Shown here one piece after another: positions 37,567 through 45,604 of a stretch of 64,000 nucleotides of DNA. The notes under the pieces are model-generated. The model worked only from the letters and a program-made list of their open reading frames with translations, ran no database searches and had not been told where the DNA came from. The stretch covers positions 1,420,001 to 1,484,000 of the forward strand of contig NZ_CP015455.1 of assembly GCF_001888165.1 (NCBI RefSeq), written 5' to 3'. A program made the position numbers and the translations under genes. The number at the start of each line of letters is the position of its first letter. The first letter of the stretch is position 1. The stretch comes from Syntrophotalea acetylenica. Its GTDB lineage: Bacteria > Desulfobacterota > Desulfuromonadia > Desulfuromonadales > Syntrophotaleaceae.

Positions 37567-37842
37567 ATGCCCAAATTCATCATCGAACGGGAGCTTCCGG
37601 GTGCAGGCAGCCTTTCTGCCCAGGACCTGCAGAACATTTCCCAGTCTTCCTGTGCGATCCTGAACGACATGGGTCCCCGGATTCAATGGCTGGAGAGTTT
37701 TGTTACGGCCGACAAGATTTATTGCGTGTATATCGCTCCCGATGAAAATGCCATACGGGAACATGCCCAAAAAGGCGGTTTTCCCGCCAACAGCATCGCC
37801 AGAGTAACGACGGTTATCGGACCGACCACCGCGGAAGATTGA
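37567..37842 (+). CDS. DUF4242-like small protein
   Basis: A 91-residue protein starting at ATG 37567 after AAGGAAAGG. The pattern PKFIIERELPGAGSLSAQDL, then WLESFVTADKIYCVYIAPDE and IREHAQKGGFPANSIARV, matches the DUF4242 fold (a ferredoxin-like alpha/beta domain, described for some members as metal-binding). The longest frame extends 45 codons upstream with no start signal and poor coding character, so it is excluded. A strong terminator follows 20 bases after the stop. Confidence 0.85.
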   Translation: MPKFIIERELPGAGSLSAQDLQNISQSSCAILNDMGPRIQWLESFVTADKIYCVYIAPDENAIREHAQKGGFPANSIARVTTVIGPTTAED

Positions 37843-37862
37843 TCCGCCCCGCCCCTGAATTT

Positions 37863-37900
37863 AAAAGCCCTGGCCGGCAGTCGAATCGGCCAGGGCTTTT
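37863..37900. terminator. Bidirectional intrinsic terminator
   Basis: A perfect 14-bp stem, AAAAGCCCTGGCCG and CGGCCAGGGCTTTT, encloses a ten-base loop. T runs on one end and A runs on the other let it end the DUF4242 transcript on the plus strand and the ferredoxin gene transcript on the minus strand. Confidence 0.92.
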
Positions 37901-37909
37901 ATTGTCTCG

Positions 37910-38623
37910 TCAGCGCCGCTCTCCGCGAATGCCGATACATACTTTTTGCAGCTCAAGCGGGCTGCCACTTGTTGCCAGAGCCTGCTGCGCCAGCTGTACC
38001 AGCCCCGAGCAGCAGGGTACTTCCATATAGGCTACGGTCAGTGACCGTATCTGGTTCTGCGACAGGATGGCCGCGAGTTTTTCCTTGTACTCCGCGGCAT
38101 CGTCCAGTTTGGGGCAGCCGATAAGCAGCACCTTGCCGGCCAGCAGTTCGCGATGAAAATCGGCGTAAGCAAAGGGGGCGCAGTCAGCGGCCAGCAGCAG
38201 ATCGGCCTCCTTGAGGAACGGCGCCGTCACCGGAATCAGTTTGAGCTGTACCGGCCAGTTGCCCAGCGCCGACGCCTGCGGCGCCTGCGCGTCCGCCACG
38301 ACGGGAGTCGGCCGGCTCAACGACATGGTGCGCGCTGAAGGACATCCGCCATGCCCATGTGCCGGGGGATGGGCGGTGGCGGTTTTGCCGCCGAGTTTTT
38401 CCGTTACCGCGGCTTCATCAAAGGCATCGGCTTCGCGGGTCTCGATGTGAATCGCGTCCTGAGGGCAATGGCCGAGGCAGGCGCCGAGTCCGTCGCACAG
38501 GTTGTCCGCCACCAGGCGTGCCTTGCCGTCAATGATCTGAATCGCGCCTTCGGCGCAGGCCGGTACGCAGAGACCGCAACCGTTGCATTTTTCTTCATCG
38601 ATATGAATGATATTCCGTTTCAT
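37910..38623 (-). CDS. Ferredoxin-like protein with two 4Fe-4S motifs and an extra C-terminal domain
   Basis: A 237-residue protein. Cluster 1 is CNGCGLCVPACAEGAI at residues 13-28; cluster 2 is CDGLGACLGHCPQDAI near 43-58, a known variant that lacks the first CxxC. A His/Pro/Gly-rich linker follows, then a C-terminal domain with LLLAADCAPFAYADFH, LLIGCPKLDD and VAYMEVPCCSGL, whose cysteines may bind a further metal. Such proteins occur in anaerobes, often as stand-alone electron carriers. A 7-bp inverted repeat lies about 85 bases upstream of the start. Confidence 0.88.
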   Translation of the reverse strand: MKRNIIHIDEEKCNGCGLCVPACAEGAIQIIDGKARLVADNLCDGLGACLGHCPQDAIHIETREADAFDEAAVTEKLGGKTATAHPPAHGHGGCPSARTMSLSRPTPVVADAQAPQASALGNWPVQLKLIPVTAPFLKEADLLLAADCAPFAYADFHRELLAGKVLLIGCPKLDDAAEYKEKLAAILSQNQIRSLTVAYMEVPCCSGLVQLAQQALATSGSPLELQKVCIGIRGERR

Positions 38624-38705
38624 GCTCTATCTCCCTTCGCTCAGGCGTGGCAGTGTTGTTTGTTGATTCGTTGACTGTATCCTTCCACAAACGGCCGGAG
38701 GCTCC

Positions 38706-38721
38706 CTTGACAGGTGTCAAG
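38706..38721. promoter_or_regulatory. Inverted-repeat operator candidate upstream of the ferredoxin gene
   Basis: CTTGACA and TGTCAAG are perfect inverted repeats separated by two bases. Both arms include a -35-like TTGACA, but neither strand has a well-placed -10. It may be a regulator site for the ferredoxin-like gene at 38623. Confidence 0.3.
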
Positions 38722-38879
38722 AATTTGCTTTTTCCCGATTTTCGTCGTGACGGGGTTTCCTTGCCGCGTGGGGGAACGGTTTGCGGCAGGCAGTGGTTTA
38801 TAGAGTGGTTTTGCGAAGGGAAGGGTGCGTGAATCGTGGTTGACCGGCGGGGCTAACCGCCCGGGGAAGGGCTTGATCG

Positions 38880-39446
38880 TTAAAACTCGAAGGTTTCCTG
38901 CTGGGCGTCGTCGCAGGTGCTGGGCAACGCGGGTTTGGCGACCGTAGCGTTGCGGGGCGGACGGGACCGGTTCTGTTGACGCTGCTGTTGCAGTTCGCCT
39001 TCCAGGCGCACGGCATTGTCACGAGTTTGCTCCAGGAGCAGCCCCTGTTGTCGAAGCTCCTTTTGCAGCAGGCGTATCTGGCCGTGGGCCTTCTGCAGTT
39101 GCCCTTCGAGTTCCAGGATGCGCGCCATCGCTGCGGCGCGGGCGGCTTCGGCGCGGCGGCAATTTTCATCGTTTTGCTCAAGGCGGGCATTTGTGTTCAG
39201 CAGAGTCCGTCTGGCGTGGTTGCGCAGTTCCCGTTGCAAAGCCTCTAGCAGCTGGTCCGAAATGCCGGGATGGTCGGCGTCTTGGCCCAGCTGTTCGCCT
39301 TGCCAGCGCTGGTAGTGCTTGAGCACGGTTGACATCGAACCACCGGTGAGAGCCTGAATCGCCCTGACCGTGACCTTTTTCCGGTTCTGATGCAGAGTGA
39401 CGATGGCTTCGGTGACCTGCTCGTAAAGGATGCCGTTTCTGGGCAT
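38880..39446 (-). CDS. KfrA-like DNA-binding coiled-coil protein
   Basis: A 188-residue protein with a KfrA-type N-terminal DNA-binding domain (EQVTEAIVTLHQN, VRAIQALTGGSMSTVLKHYQRW, residues 9-48), then a long coiled coil at about 60-160 rich in Leu, Glu, Gln and Arg, and a short tail ending in DAQQETFEF. KfrA was described as a plasmid regulator; chromosomal relatives are of unknown role. The ATG at 39446 gives the standard domain start; 35 further in-frame codons upstream are repeat-derived and include the hairpin of copy C. Confidence 0.82.
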   Translation of the reverse strand: MPRNGILYEQVTEAIVTLHQNRKKVTVRAIQALTGGSMSTVLKHYQRWQGEQLGQDADHPGISDQLLEALQRELRNHARRTLLNTNARLEQNDENCRRAEAARAAAMARILELEGQLQKAHGQIRLLQKELRQQGLLLEQTRDNAVRLEGELQQQRQQNRSRPPRNATVAKPALPSTCDDAQQETFEF

Positions 39447-39811
39447 GGTTGGATCCCGCCTCCGTTGCAGCTGTTTCGCTTTTCCGGGAAAGCGTCGCAG
39501 TTGATCCGCGAACTTCAAAAGAGTCCGCACGGAATAATAACTCGTATCCATCCGGAAACTCCGGATGAAAGCTGACTCAACAAAAATATTTCTGCCGTTG
39601 CTTTCCCGAATGCCGGCAGCAGGATAAAATGAAAAAAGACTTCATCCGGAAACCCCGCGCAGGCACAAAGCCCTGCCGGCGCCCGATCCGGAGGCCGGAT
39701 CCGGGTATGCAGCATGAAGTGCAAGTATAAAAGAATCAAATTCTTGCGGCAAGCACGTCTTTTCCGGCATTCGCGATTCTTTGGAACAGGGGGTGCCGCT
39801 TGGCGGTGACG
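39447..39811. other. 365-bp intergenic region
   Basis: No gene is supported. It contains repeat copy C at 39543-39573, a further ATCCGGAAAC fragment at about 39643, and a 7-bp hairpin (GATCCGG, CCGGATC) near 39693-39709. The divergent genes on both sides probably have their promoters here. Confidence 0.55.
39543..39573. repeat. Interspersed repeat, copy C (short form)
   Basis: GTATCCATCCGG and CCGGATGAAAGCT are the two outer ends of copy B, here joined by AAACT, giving a small hairpin (CATCCGG, CCGGATG). This looks like copy B with its interior deleted, or the empty form of the element. Confidence 0.6.
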
Positions 39812-40348
39812 ATGGCCGAAAAACCTCTGAAGGATTATGTTTTCGAACAGATGGCGTTCGCGTTTTCCGGGCGGATGATGGATCAGGTCGTTATCCAGGT
39901 ACTGGAAAGAACGCCGACCATCGCCTATTTCGGCGACTCCAGAGCCGCCTTGCGAGGGGGGCTGTTTGTTTTTGAACAGACCGGCGCGGTCGGCATCCTT
40001 CTGAGCGTGGGGGAGGTGGTACGGTATGTCTATGCCTCCTGGTTGGATTTTCAGAGGGATTCGGACCGGCGGGTTCTGCATTTGCTTGAAAACCAGGATT
40101 GTCTGATGGTCAGGTTTTTCGGATCCAATTTTCAGCAGGCGAGGATCTTTGTCGTCGAGAATACGCTGCGCGACTGGCTTGCGACGGCGCGCACCCGGCT
40201 CGCCGCGATGCCGCCATGGACAGCACCGCATTTTGCGGAGGCGGTGTCGCGGGCGGGGATTTGCTGCGGGCACGCCAATACCCTGTGGAGGGCGCTGCAG
40301 CCCGGATGCCGCATTATCGAACTCGATGGCTTGTCCCGGGAATGTTGA
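39812..40348 (+). CDS. Hypothetical protein, about 178 aa
   Basis: A protein of 178 residues from ATG 39812; TTG 39800 and GTG 39806 are possible earlier starts and AGGGGG lies near them. It has mixed alpha/beta character, with an N-terminal MAEKPLKDYVFEQMAFAF, central hydrophobic strands (GLFVFEQTGAVGILLSVG) and a cysteine pair ICCG near residue 153. No known motif or signal peptide. It is followed 70 bases later by a DUF3135-like gene, perhaps cotranscribed. Codon use is typical of the core genome. Confidence 0.6.
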   Translation: MAEKPLKDYVFEQMAFAFSGRMMDQVVIQVLERTPTIAYFGDSRAALRGGLFVFEQTGAVGILLSVGEVVRYVYASWLDFQRDSDRRVLHLLENQDCLMVRFFGSNFQQARIFVVENTLRDWLATARTRLAAMPPWTAPHFAEAVSRAGICCGHANTLWRALQPGCRIIELDGLSREC

Positions 40349-40418
40349 GCCGGCACAGGATGTGACAGGACCTGCCAGGGAGGGCGCATTCGACAACCTT
40401 CGCGAAGGAGGTGGCGCT

Positions 40419-40769
40419 ATGAAGAACCGCGGGGAAAACAGCCAGATCCTGGCCATGATCGGCTTGTACCAGAAGGACCCGGAAGCTTTCGAAAAAATGC
40501 GGGCGGACATTATTCGGCGCACCATCGAGACTTTTCCCGAAGAGCATCGCCAGCGGGCACGGGGCCTGCAGTTTCAGCTGGAAATGAAACTGAGGCGCTA
40601 CCGTGATCCTGTCAGCCGCATGAATGCCATGGCAGGAATATTCTGGGAACAGTTTGAAGAATTCAGCCGCGTTTTGAACGATCCTTTGAGCTGTCTTGCC
40701 GAACGGCAGGGACAACCGCGCCCGGGCGCCAGGATCCTGCCACTGAAGCACGGCCCCTCCAGGCACTGA
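40419..40769 (+). CDS. DUF3135-like small protein
   Basis: A 116-residue protein from ATG 40419, which has a strong GAAGGAGGT ribosome binding site; the longer upstream frame overlaps the previous gene and is rejected. The pattern LYQKDPEAFEKMRADIIRRTIETFPEE, then ARGLQFQLEMKLRRYRDPVSRMNAMAG, resembles the DUF3135 family of small helical proteins. The function is unknown. The tail is Pro/Arg-rich. Confidence 0.78.
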   Translation: MKNRGENSQILAMIGLYQKDPEAFEKMRADIIRRTIETFPEEHRQRARGLQFQLEMKLRRYRDPVSRMNAMAGIFWEQFEEFSRVLNDPLSCLAERQGQPRPGARILPLKHGPSRH

Positions 40770-41029
40770 AGCTGTGCCCGTGCGGCTCCCGGGGTGGATG
40801 TTTCGCCGCTGCAGGGCGGCGAGTCCTGTTTAAATGCACAGTCGGATAATGTTGTATCGGTTGCCGGTTTTTACGCGAAATGACGTGGTGAAAACCTTTG
40901 GTTCCGGCTAGCATTGAAATACAAAGACCTGTTCGTAAACGCCTGTTGCTAGAACGGTTGGCGAGCAAAGGTCTGACCCTCCATCTTTTGACGCGTTACC
41001 GTGACCTCCTGCGTAGCGCGTCTTTTTTT
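40770..41029 (+). other. Gap ending in a strong terminator, possible small RNA or long 3' UTR
   Basis: No reliable gene in 273 bases. The right end is a terminator-like hairpin (40990-41029). It is 220 bases from the nearest plus-strand stop codon, so either the upstream transcript has a long 3' UTR or a separate short RNA ends here. A short plus frame from 40898 runs through the terminator and is not credible as a gene. Confidence 0.3.
40990..41029 (+). terminator. Intrinsic terminator
   Basis: GACGCGTTAC at 40990-40999 pairs with GTAGCGCGTC at 41013-41022 (ten pairs with one G-T wobble) around an open loop, followed by seven T at 41023-41029. Plus-strand orientation, pointing at the convergent gene at 41043. 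Confidence 0.75.
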
Positions 41030-41042
41030 GTTCGCTCCCCTG

Positions 41043-41321
41043 CTATCCGGCGGTCCGCGGCCGGCCCGCTCGGACGCGCCTGTAGTATCTGCCCGCGTCG
41101 CTGACAAAATCACAGCAATGCTCGGCCGCTTCTTCAAGATCGATGATCTGGAAGACGTGCTCCGGCGCCTCCGCGATCTGCGCCGTGATTTCTTCGGCGC
41201 TGTGGCGCTCGTCAAAGATCAGCAGGTTATACGTCGAATCGCATATTGCCATATGCGTAGCGATGTGAGCCGACCACGCATCGCGCCAATGGGTCGGATC
41301 CTTGATGAGAAGCCCTTTCAT
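41043..41321 (-). CDS. Hypothetical protein, 92 aa
   Basis: A 92-residue protein starting at ATG 41321 after a strong AAAGGAGG. It has a Trp/His-rich start (KDPTHWRDAWSAHIATHM), LLIFDERHSAEEITAQI in the middle, an acidic helix with CC near residue 70 and an Arg-rich tail. I do not recognise the family. The strong ribosome binding site and standard codon use support a real gene. The next gene upstream, tatD-rSAM, ends 154 bases away in the same direction. Confidence 0.65.
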   Translation of the reverse strand: MKGLLIKDPTHWRDAWSAHIATHMAICDSTYNLLIFDERHSAEEITAQIAEAPEHVFQIIDLEEAAEHCCDFVSDAGRYYRRVRAGRPRTAG

Positions 41322-41475
41322 GTCAGACCTCCTTTGCTGATGCTGTCGCAAGAGGGCAAGGTTTCAGAAAGGAACCCGGCTTGTTTCACCCTGTTTTCAT
41401 TTTAACCGATATTCGCAAGGGTGATATTGCCACCGGTTTTTTCTCCGGTCTCAATCCCTGGACTCCGGATCGGGT

Positions 41476-42870
41476 TTATCCGACCTCATTGTACGGGCGC
41501 ACCCGGAAATCGACCTTCAGTTCCTGCTCGACGATCCGGCGGCAAGCCTCGACATCGATGCCGGGCATGGCGACCACGCTGGCCGTGACGGAGGGGATGT
41601 ATTTTGCCGCTTCCCGGATGAAATCCTTGACGGCCTGGTAGGCGGCGTCGCCGAAGCATGAGCGGCAGATTTTCTGGTAGGTGGCCGCGTCGGCGGCATT
41701 GAGGGAGACGGAAATGGCGTCCACGAATTCTCCCAGTTCCGGGAGAATGTTGCGGCCGTAAACCAGATTCGCCAGACCGTCCGTATTGATCCGGACCGGT
41801 ACGCCCTGTGCGTGCAGCCAGCGCCCGATTTCGCGCACGACATCCAGCCGCAGCAAGGATTCGCCATAGCCGCAGAAGACAACCTCCGTATAATTTTTGG
41901 GGTTGCCGATGGCCCGCTTGATTTCCTCGCAGGACGGTTCACGATCGAGTTTGAGCTGATGGCCCTTGACCGCGAAATCCCGGAACTTTGCACAGAACAC
42001 ACAGGCATTGCTGCAGCGGTTGGTGATATTCAGATACAGGGAATTGCGAATCCTGTAGGCTATTTTGGCGGATAAATCAACTTGCCCGATGCCGAACAGT
42101 CGATAGGCGTTGAGGTTGGTTATCCTCGATACGTCGACCACGCTCAGGCCCTTGATGCGGGCCACTTCCTCGGCGGTGTGGCGCAGCAGGGCCGGTTCGT
42201 TGCGTTTACCGCGCAAAGGTTGCGGCGAAAGATAGGGGCAGTCGGTTTCAATCAGCAGTCGCTCGGTCGGAAGCTGTTTGACAACCTCGCGCAGCAGGTC
42301 GTTTTTGGGATAGGTGATGGTGGCGGGAAAGGACAGGTAGAACCCCAGGTCGAGACATTTTTGGGCCATTGCCGAATCGCCGCTGAAACAGTGCAGCACG
42401 CCGCAACACTCTGAAGCGTTTTCCTGCTGCAGGATGGCGATCACATCCTCGTGCGCGTCGCGGTCATGGATGATCACCGGCCTGCCGAGATTTCGCGCCA
42501 GGCGTATCTGCCGGCGGAAGGCTTCCTGCTGAACGTCCCGGGGGCAGTGCTGGTGGTAGTAATCAAGCCCGGTTTCTCCGATGGCTACCACTTTGGAACA
42601 GCGGCCCGCCAGCTGTTCCAGCTCCGCCAGGGCCGCGTCATCGAGGGTTGCAGCGTCGTGCGGGTGGACCCCTATGGCGGCATACAGGGTTTCATATTGT
42701 TCGGCCAGCTTCACACAGGCACGGGAACTGGCAAGATCGCAACCGATGGTGATCATATGAGAGATGCCTGCACGCAGTGCGCGCTGGATCACCTCCTGAC
42801 GGTCACCTTCATACTGATGGCTGTCGAGGTGGGCATGGGTGTCGATAAGCGGCGGCAGTGTCTGGCTCAT
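41476..42870 (-). CDS. tatD: TatD-family hydrolase fused to a radical SAM domain
   Basis: A 464-residue two-domain protein. The TatD metallohydrolase part (residues 1-260) has DTHAHLDSHQ near 10, AIGVHPHDA near 68, IGETGLDYY near 98, IIHDRDAHED near 137 and IETDCPYLSP near 210, the full metal ligand set. The radical SAM part begins near residue 270 with CSNACVFC near 285 (the CxxxCxxC triad) and later VFCGYGESLLR and RINTDGLANL. The start is ATG 42870, with GGAG 9 bases upstream. TatD enzymes act as 3'-5' deoxyribonucleases or deacylases; the radical SAM substrate is unknown. It follows metG after a terminator-like hairpin. Confidence 0.93.
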   Translation of the reverse strand: MSQTLPPLIDTHAHLDSHQYEGDRQEVIQRALRAGISHMITIGCDLASSRACVKLAEQYETLYAAIGVHPHDAATLDDAALAELEQLAGRCSKVVAIGETGLDYYHQHCPRDVQQEAFRRQIRLARNLGRPVIIHDRDAHEDVIAILQQENASECCGVLHCFSGDSAMAQKCLDLGFYLSFPATITYPKNDLLREVVKQLPTERLLIETDCPYLSPQPLRGKRNEPALLRHTAEEVARIKGLSVVDVSRITNLNAYRLFGIGQVDLSAKIAYRIRNSLYLNITNRCSNACVFCAKFRDFAVKGHQLKLDREPSCEEIKRAIGNPKNYTEVVFCGYGESLLRLDVVREIGRWLHAQGVPVRINTDGLANLVYGRNILPELGEFVDAISVSLNAADAATYQKICRSCFGDAAYQAVKDFIREAAKYIPSVTASVVAMPGIDVEACRRIVEQELKVDFRVRPYNEVG

Positions 42871-42892
42871 GGGATGTGGCTCCAAAAATCAA

Positions 42893-42910
42893 GGGGCGCT
42901 GACGCGCCCC
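42893..42910 (-). terminator. Terminator-like hairpin between metG and tatD
   Basis: GGGGCGC and GCGCCCC form a perfect 7-bp stem with a TGAC loop. Read on the minus strand it is followed by TTGATTTTTGG, a T-rich tail, so it can attenuate metG readthrough into the tatD fusion gene. Confidence 0.65.
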
Positions 42911-42939
42911 CGGCAAAGGTTGCTGGCATAACGGGTGTT

Positions 42940-44472
42940 TCAGTCCGATTCGATGCGCGGGAAAAGAGGCCTGGCTTTGGCAATGTGGGTGCCGGGTTTA
43001 AGGACGCCCCAGCTGTCCTTGCCGGTCAGACACAGGGCCGTCGGGTCGCACCCGAGGATTTCGAGGATCCGGCAGGCGGTCTCCGGCATGGCCGGGGCGA
43101 TCAGAACCGCTATCAGCCGCAACGAATCCAGCAGATTGTACAGCACGGTGCCGAGGCGCTCCTTCTGGGAATCGTCCTTGGCCAATGACCAGGGGGCGGT
43201 GTCGTCGATGTACTTGTTGCCGAGACCGATGAGTTCCCAGATGGCCTGCAGGGCCTTGTTGAAGGCGAGGTCGGCCATGAAATGGTCCACATTTTTGACC
43301 GTTTCCGCAAAGGCCGCAATGTAAGGCTCGTCCTGCGGCCTGCGATCCTTCGGTTCGGGCAGCAGACCGTCGAAGTATTTGTTGAGCATGGCAGTGGATC
43401 GGCTCAGCAGATTGCCCAGGTCATTGGCGAGATCCGAGTTGATGCGGTGAACAAGCGCCGCATGGGAGAAATCCCCGTCCAGCCCGAAGGGAACTTCCCG
43501 CAGCAGAAAATAGCGGATTGCGTCGACGCCGTACTTGTCGACCAGCATGTTGGGTTCCACCACGTTCTGCAGGCTCTTGCTCATTTTTTGCCCTTCGACG
43601 GTCCACCATCCATGGGCAAAGACCTTTTTCGGCAGGGGGATACCGGCGGCCAGAAGAAAGGTCGGCCAGTAAACGGTGTGAAAGCGCAGAATATCCTTGC
43701 CGATGACATGCACGTCGGCAGGCCAGTACTGCCGGTAATGGCCGTCGGGGTCGTCGGGGTAGCCCAGGGCGGTGATGTAATTGGTGAGCGCGTCGAACCA
43801 GACGTAGATGACATGCCGCTCATTGCCCGGAACCGGGATTCCCCAGGAAAACGAGGTGCGCGAAATGGAGAGGTCGCGCAGGCCTTCGCGAACGAAGTTG
43901 AGGATCTCGTTGCGCCGCGATCTGGGCTGGATGAAATCAGGGTGCTCTTCGATATGCCGCAGCAGCGCTTCCTGGTAGCGACTCATGCGGAAAAAATAGG
44001 ATTCTTCCTTAAGCTTGTCCGTCGGCCTGCCGCAGTCGGGACAGCATCCGTCCACCAGTTGGGTTTCCGTCCAGAAGGTTTCGCAGGGCGTGCAATACCA
44101 GTCCTCATACTCTCCAAGGTAGATATCGTCGGATGCCAGCAGTTTTTCGAACAGGTTGCAGACGCCTTTTTTGTGCCGCTCCTGTGAGGTGCGGATAAAA
44201 TCGGTGTGGGAGATATTCAGTTTTTCCCATAATGCCTGGTAGCGCTTTACCACCCGGTCAGCCAGTTCGAGGGGGGTTTCCCCCTTGGTCTGCGCAGCTT
44301 TTTCGACTTTCTGTCCGTGCTCGTCGGTGCCGGTAAGAAAAAAGACCTCATTGCCCTGCGCGCGTTTGTAGCGGGCCAGCATGTCGCAGGCGACGGTGGT
44401 GTAGGCATGACCGATGTGAGGCACGTCGTTTACGTAGTAGATGGGAGTGGTCACATAAAAGCGCTGGCTCAT
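42940..44472 (-). CDS. metG: Methionyl-tRNA synthetase
   Basis: A 510-residue class Ia synthetase that charges tRNA-Met. The HIGH-type motif PHIGHAYTT is at residues 18-26, the zinc knuckle CTPCETFW...CCPDCGRP at about 127-147, and KMSKS near 297. The anticodon-binding helical domain ends the protein; the C-terminal EMAP-like tRNA-binding domain of longer MetG proteins is absent, as in many bacteria with the short form. Its ATG overlaps the stop of ricT by 4 bases. Confidence 0.96.
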   Translation of the reverse strand: MSQRFYVTTPIYYVNDVPHIGHAYTTVACDMLARYKRAQGNEVFFLTGTDEHGQKVEKAAQTKGETPLELADRVVKRYQALWEKLNISHTDFIRTSQERHKKGVCNLFEKLLASDDIYLGEYEDWYCTPCETFWTETQLVDGCCPDCGRPTDKLKEESYFFRMSRYQEALLRHIEEHPDFIQPRSRRNEILNFVREGLRDLSISRTSFSWGIPVPGNERHVIYVWFDALTNYITALGYPDDPDGHYRQYWPADVHVIGKDILRFHTVYWPTFLLAAGIPLPKKVFAHGWWTVEGQKMSKSLQNVVEPNMLVDKYGVDAIRYFLLREVPFGLDGDFSHAALVHRINSDLANDLGNLLSRSTAMLNKYFDGLLPEPKDRRPQDEPYIAAFAETVKNVDHFMADLAFNKALQAIWELIGLGNKYIDDTAPWSLAKDDSQKERLGTVLYNLLDSLRLIAVLIAPAMPETACRILEILGCDPTALCLTGKDSWGVLKPGTHIAKARPLFPRIESD

Positions 44473-45575
44473 GATTTATCTCCTGAAGGCGGATTTTTGG
44501 GTGAGCGGTTCCTGGGACGGTTTTTTCTCCTGGGCCTTTTGGGTGCGCCCGACTCGTTTTCCTGCGGCGCCGTTCCGCCACGGCGCACGGGTTTTCCCTC
44601 TCGGCGCTTGGTTTCGGCCGGCGGTGCAGGAGATGAGGTCTGAGCCGGTTTTTGTTCTTCGCTGCGGGCGGTTTTGGCGTCATCGCCGGATCGCGGGCTT
44701 CTTCGGGGCCGCGAAGATCCTCTGGAACGTTTTCTGGAGGCGGGAGCCTCCTCGGGCGGGGATGACTTTTCTCTGGCCTCCGAAATCTCCACTTTGTCCA
44801 GAGGGACTTCGACCTGCTGATTTTCATCGAGTTTAACGGTTATGGTCTGGTCCAGAACGTTCTGCCCGACGATTTCCCCTTCCTGGCCTTCGATTTTTAC
44901 CTGTCTCCCGCATTTGGGCAATTGCTGCTTGAGGGAAAGGTAGGTTTTGTATTCGTAGTTCAGGCAGCACAGCAGACGTCCGCATTGCCCGGATATTTTG
45001 CTGGGATTGAGGGCCAGTCCCTGTTCCTTGGCCATTTTCACCGAAACCGGCACGAAGTCCGTGAGAAACGTGCAGCAACAAAGGGAGCGTCCGCAGATGC
45101 CAATGCCGCCGATAAGCTTCGCTTCGTCACGGACCCCGATCTGACGCATTTCGATGCGGGTATGAAAATAATGCGCAAGATCCTTGACCAGTTCGCGAAA
45201 ATCGATTCTGCCGTCGGCGGTGAAGAAAAAAATGATCTTGGAGCCGTCGAACAGATATTCCGCACGAACAAGCTTCATGTCCATCTGCCGGGATTTAATG
45301 CGTTCGAGACAAAACCGGAAGGCTTCTTTTTCTCTGGCCGCGGAATTTTCCGCCTGTGCGATGTCTTCGGTTGTTGCCACGCGAAGGATTTTTTTGAGGT
45401 TTTCCGGTGTTTCGTTTTCGGTAACCTCCCGGGGAGGGGTTACGACGGTGCCAAGAGCGCGGCCGCGTTCCGTTTCGACGATGACCGCCTGTCCCGGTGA
45501 GAGTTCCAGTTCCCCGGCATTGAAGTGATACTGTTTTCCCGCGGTGCGAAATTTTATGGTAACGAGTCTAGTCAT
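44469..45575 (-). CDS. ricT: RicT/YaaT-like PSP1-domain protein
   Basis: A 368-residue protein. The PSP1 domain begins at MTRLVTIKFRTAGKQYHFN (ATG 45575) and includes TERGRALGTVVTPPREV and, near residue 195-260, GIGICGRSLCCCTFL and LNPSKISGQCGRLLCCLNYE, cysteine motifs conserved in YaaT/RicT. The C-terminal 100 residues are low-complexity, basic, Pro/Arg/Lys/Ser-rich and poorly conserved. RicT takes part in RNA processing and developmental control in Bacillus. The longest frame extends 71 codons upstream over holB and is rejected. It sits between holB and metG, as in many bacteria. Confidence 0.93.
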   Translation of the reverse strand: MTRLVTIKFRTAGKQYHFNAGELELSPGQAVIVETERGRALGTVVTPPREVTENETPENLKKILRVATTEDIAQAENSAAREKEAFRFCLERIKSRQMDMKLVRAEYLFDGSKIIFFFTADGRIDFRELVKDLAHYFHTRIEMRQIGVRDEAKLIGGIGICGRSLCCCTFLTDFVPVSVKMAKEQGLALNPSKISGQCGRLLCCLNYEYKTYLSLKQQLPKCGRQVKIEGQEGEIVGQNVLDQTITVKLDENQQVEVPLDKVEISEAREKSSPPEEAPASRKRSRGSSRPRRSPRSGDDAKTARSEEQKPAQTSSPAPPAETKRREGKPVRRGGTAPQENESGAPKRPRRKNRPRNRSPKNPPSGDKS

Positions 45576-45604
45576 AAGTTGCTGTATTCCTGTAAGGCAA
45601 CGGT

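Noticed and set aside
40898-41104. A 68-codon plus-strand frame
   Set aside because: It runs through the strong terminator at 40990-41029 and into the convergent gene; no start signal.
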